NCBI GenBank assembly: GCA_002336035.1
Contig: DDED01000103.1
Location: 1-6,791, forward strand
DNA from: Cellvibrionales bacterium UBA1963
GTDB taxonomy: Bacteria > Pseudomonadota > Gammaproteobacteria > Pseudomonadales > UBA7434
Direction: 5' to 3'
Length of the DNA: 6,791 nucleotides
Below are positions 6,481-6,791 of the stretch, one piece after another (the first letter of the stretch is position 1; every line of letters begins with the position of its first letter). Made by a program: the position numbers and the translations under genes. The notes under the pieces are model-generated. The model was given only the letters and a program-made list of their open reading frames with translations. It made no database searches and was not told the origin of the DNA.

Positions 6481-6592
6481 ACCTATTTATGCGGTGACGA
6501 AAAATTTTGTCGTATGAAAAATCTTGTGTTTATCGGTGATACCAACAGATTATTTTTACTCGATCGCGAGTGAATTCACTAGGGTATCAAAC
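6481..6592. other. Convergent intergenic region, no gene
   Basis: These 112 bp lie between the hydrolase stop and the stop of the minus-strand fragment at the right edge. The first 56 bp hold nothing convincing. The rest is occupied by the nested palindromes described at 6537-6589. No standard intrinsic terminator (GC-rich stem followed by a T-run) is visible on either strand. Confidence 0.6.
6537..6589. repeat. Nested inverted repeats between convergent genes
   Basis: An outer 7-bp inverted repeat, TGATACC (6537-6543) and GGTATCA (6583-6589), encloses two overlapping perfect palindromic elements. These are ACTCG-ATCG-CGAGT (6558-6571) and the 12-bp palindrome AGTGAATTCACT (6569-6580). The two inner elements share AGT (6569-6571), so they are mutually exclusive as hairpins. 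The position just after the hydrolase stop suggests a bidirectional transcription end or an mRNA-stabilising fold. The absence of T-runs after the stems argues against classical Rho-independent termination. A regulator binding site is also possible. Confidence 0.5.
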
Positions 6593-6791
6593 TCACTGGC
6601 AAATCACTTGCATCATCACAATTACAATTTTTTCGAGATCGGCAACAACAGAGTCACCATCGGCATCATAGTTCTGGACAGTGACTAGGCCTTTCTGCCT
6701 TGACTCAGTGCGGTTAACACCATTAGCGAGATACAATTTCCCACTGCATCGAAGTTCTTTTAACATTAAACCTACGACACCAGTTACAACT
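6593..6791 (-). CDS. C-terminal fragment of an unrecognised protein with an EF-hand-like loop
   Basis: The minus-strand frame is open from the right edge to a TGA at 6595-6593, giving 65 residues; the start is outside the window. It is the only frame on either strand open through this stretch. The fragment contains DADGDSVVADLE (fragment residues 42-53), which matches the spacing of a 12-residue EF-hand calcium loop: Asp at positions 1, 3 and 5, an aliphatic residue at 8 and Glu at 12. The usual glycine at position 6 is a serine here. A hydrophobic, probably helical tail follows (EKIVIVMMQV). I do not recognise the family. Calcium binding is an inference from one motif, and the fragment is short enough that a chance open frame cannot be fully excluded. 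It converges on the hydrolase gene. Confidence 0.45.
   Translation of the reverse strand, partial: VVTGVVGLMLKELRCSGKLYLANGVNRTESRQKGLVTVQNYDADGDSVVADLEKIVIVMMQVICQ

Noticed and set aside
6497..6512. Near-palindrome with A and T runs shortly after the hydrolase stop
   Set aside because: The complementary arms meet with essentially no loop and the pairing is nearly all A-T, so no stable hairpin or terminator is expected.

Overview
The window looks like a chromosomal segment of a Gram-negative, probably gammaproteobacterial and perhaps marine, bacterium. The basis is moderate-to-low GC with AT-rich intergenic DNA, Shine-Dalgarno-led genes, and LuxC-, LuxE- and alkylsulfatase-type proteins. The taxonomic call is an inference from gene families and composition; no marker gene is present. 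No tRNA, rRNA, CRISPR array or insertion sequence is visible.

Layout, left to right. (1) Positions 1-777, minus strand: the N-terminal 259 residues of a Ser/Thr protein kinase that runs off the left edge. It has a candidate promoter and a perfect 9-bp inverted repeat upstream. (2) Positions 928-1860, minus: a short-chain dehydrogenase/reductase (SDR) of the retinol-dehydrogenase-like type with a GTG start. A CRP-like palindrome lies in the 61-bp gap before it. (3) Positions 1922-3370, minus: a LuxC-family fatty acyl-CoA reductase. (4) Positions 3373-4788, minus: a long LuxE-like acyl-protein synthetase of the adenylate-forming superfamily. Genes 4 and 3 are separated by 2 nt and are probably translationally coupled. 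With the SDR they form a likely luxE-luxC-SDR operon reading leftward. (5) A divergent, AT-rich 204-bp control region at 4789-4992. (6) Positions 4993-6480, plus: an alkylsulfatase-like metallo-beta-lactamase-fold hydrolase with an N-terminal hydrophobic export or anchor segment. (7) A convergent intergenic segment rich in nested palindromes, followed by the C-terminal end (65 residues) of a minus-strand gene that enters from the right edge.

Working hypothesis (inference): the central four genes handle long-chain fatty acid, aldehyde and alcohol interconversion. The LuxE-like protein would activate a fatty acid as acyl-AMP or acyl-enzyme. The LuxC-like protein would reduce the acyl group to a fatty aldehyde. 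The SDR could convert aldehyde to alcohol, or the reverse. The divergent hydrolase belongs to a family that releases fatty alcohols from alkyl sulfates. No luciferase (luxAB) or luxD thioesterase is in view, so light production is not supported. The grouping is the most interesting feature of the window.

The start codons of the LuxC-like and hydrolase genes were moved inward from upstream GTG codons, because the Shine-Dalgarno positions favour internal ATGs.
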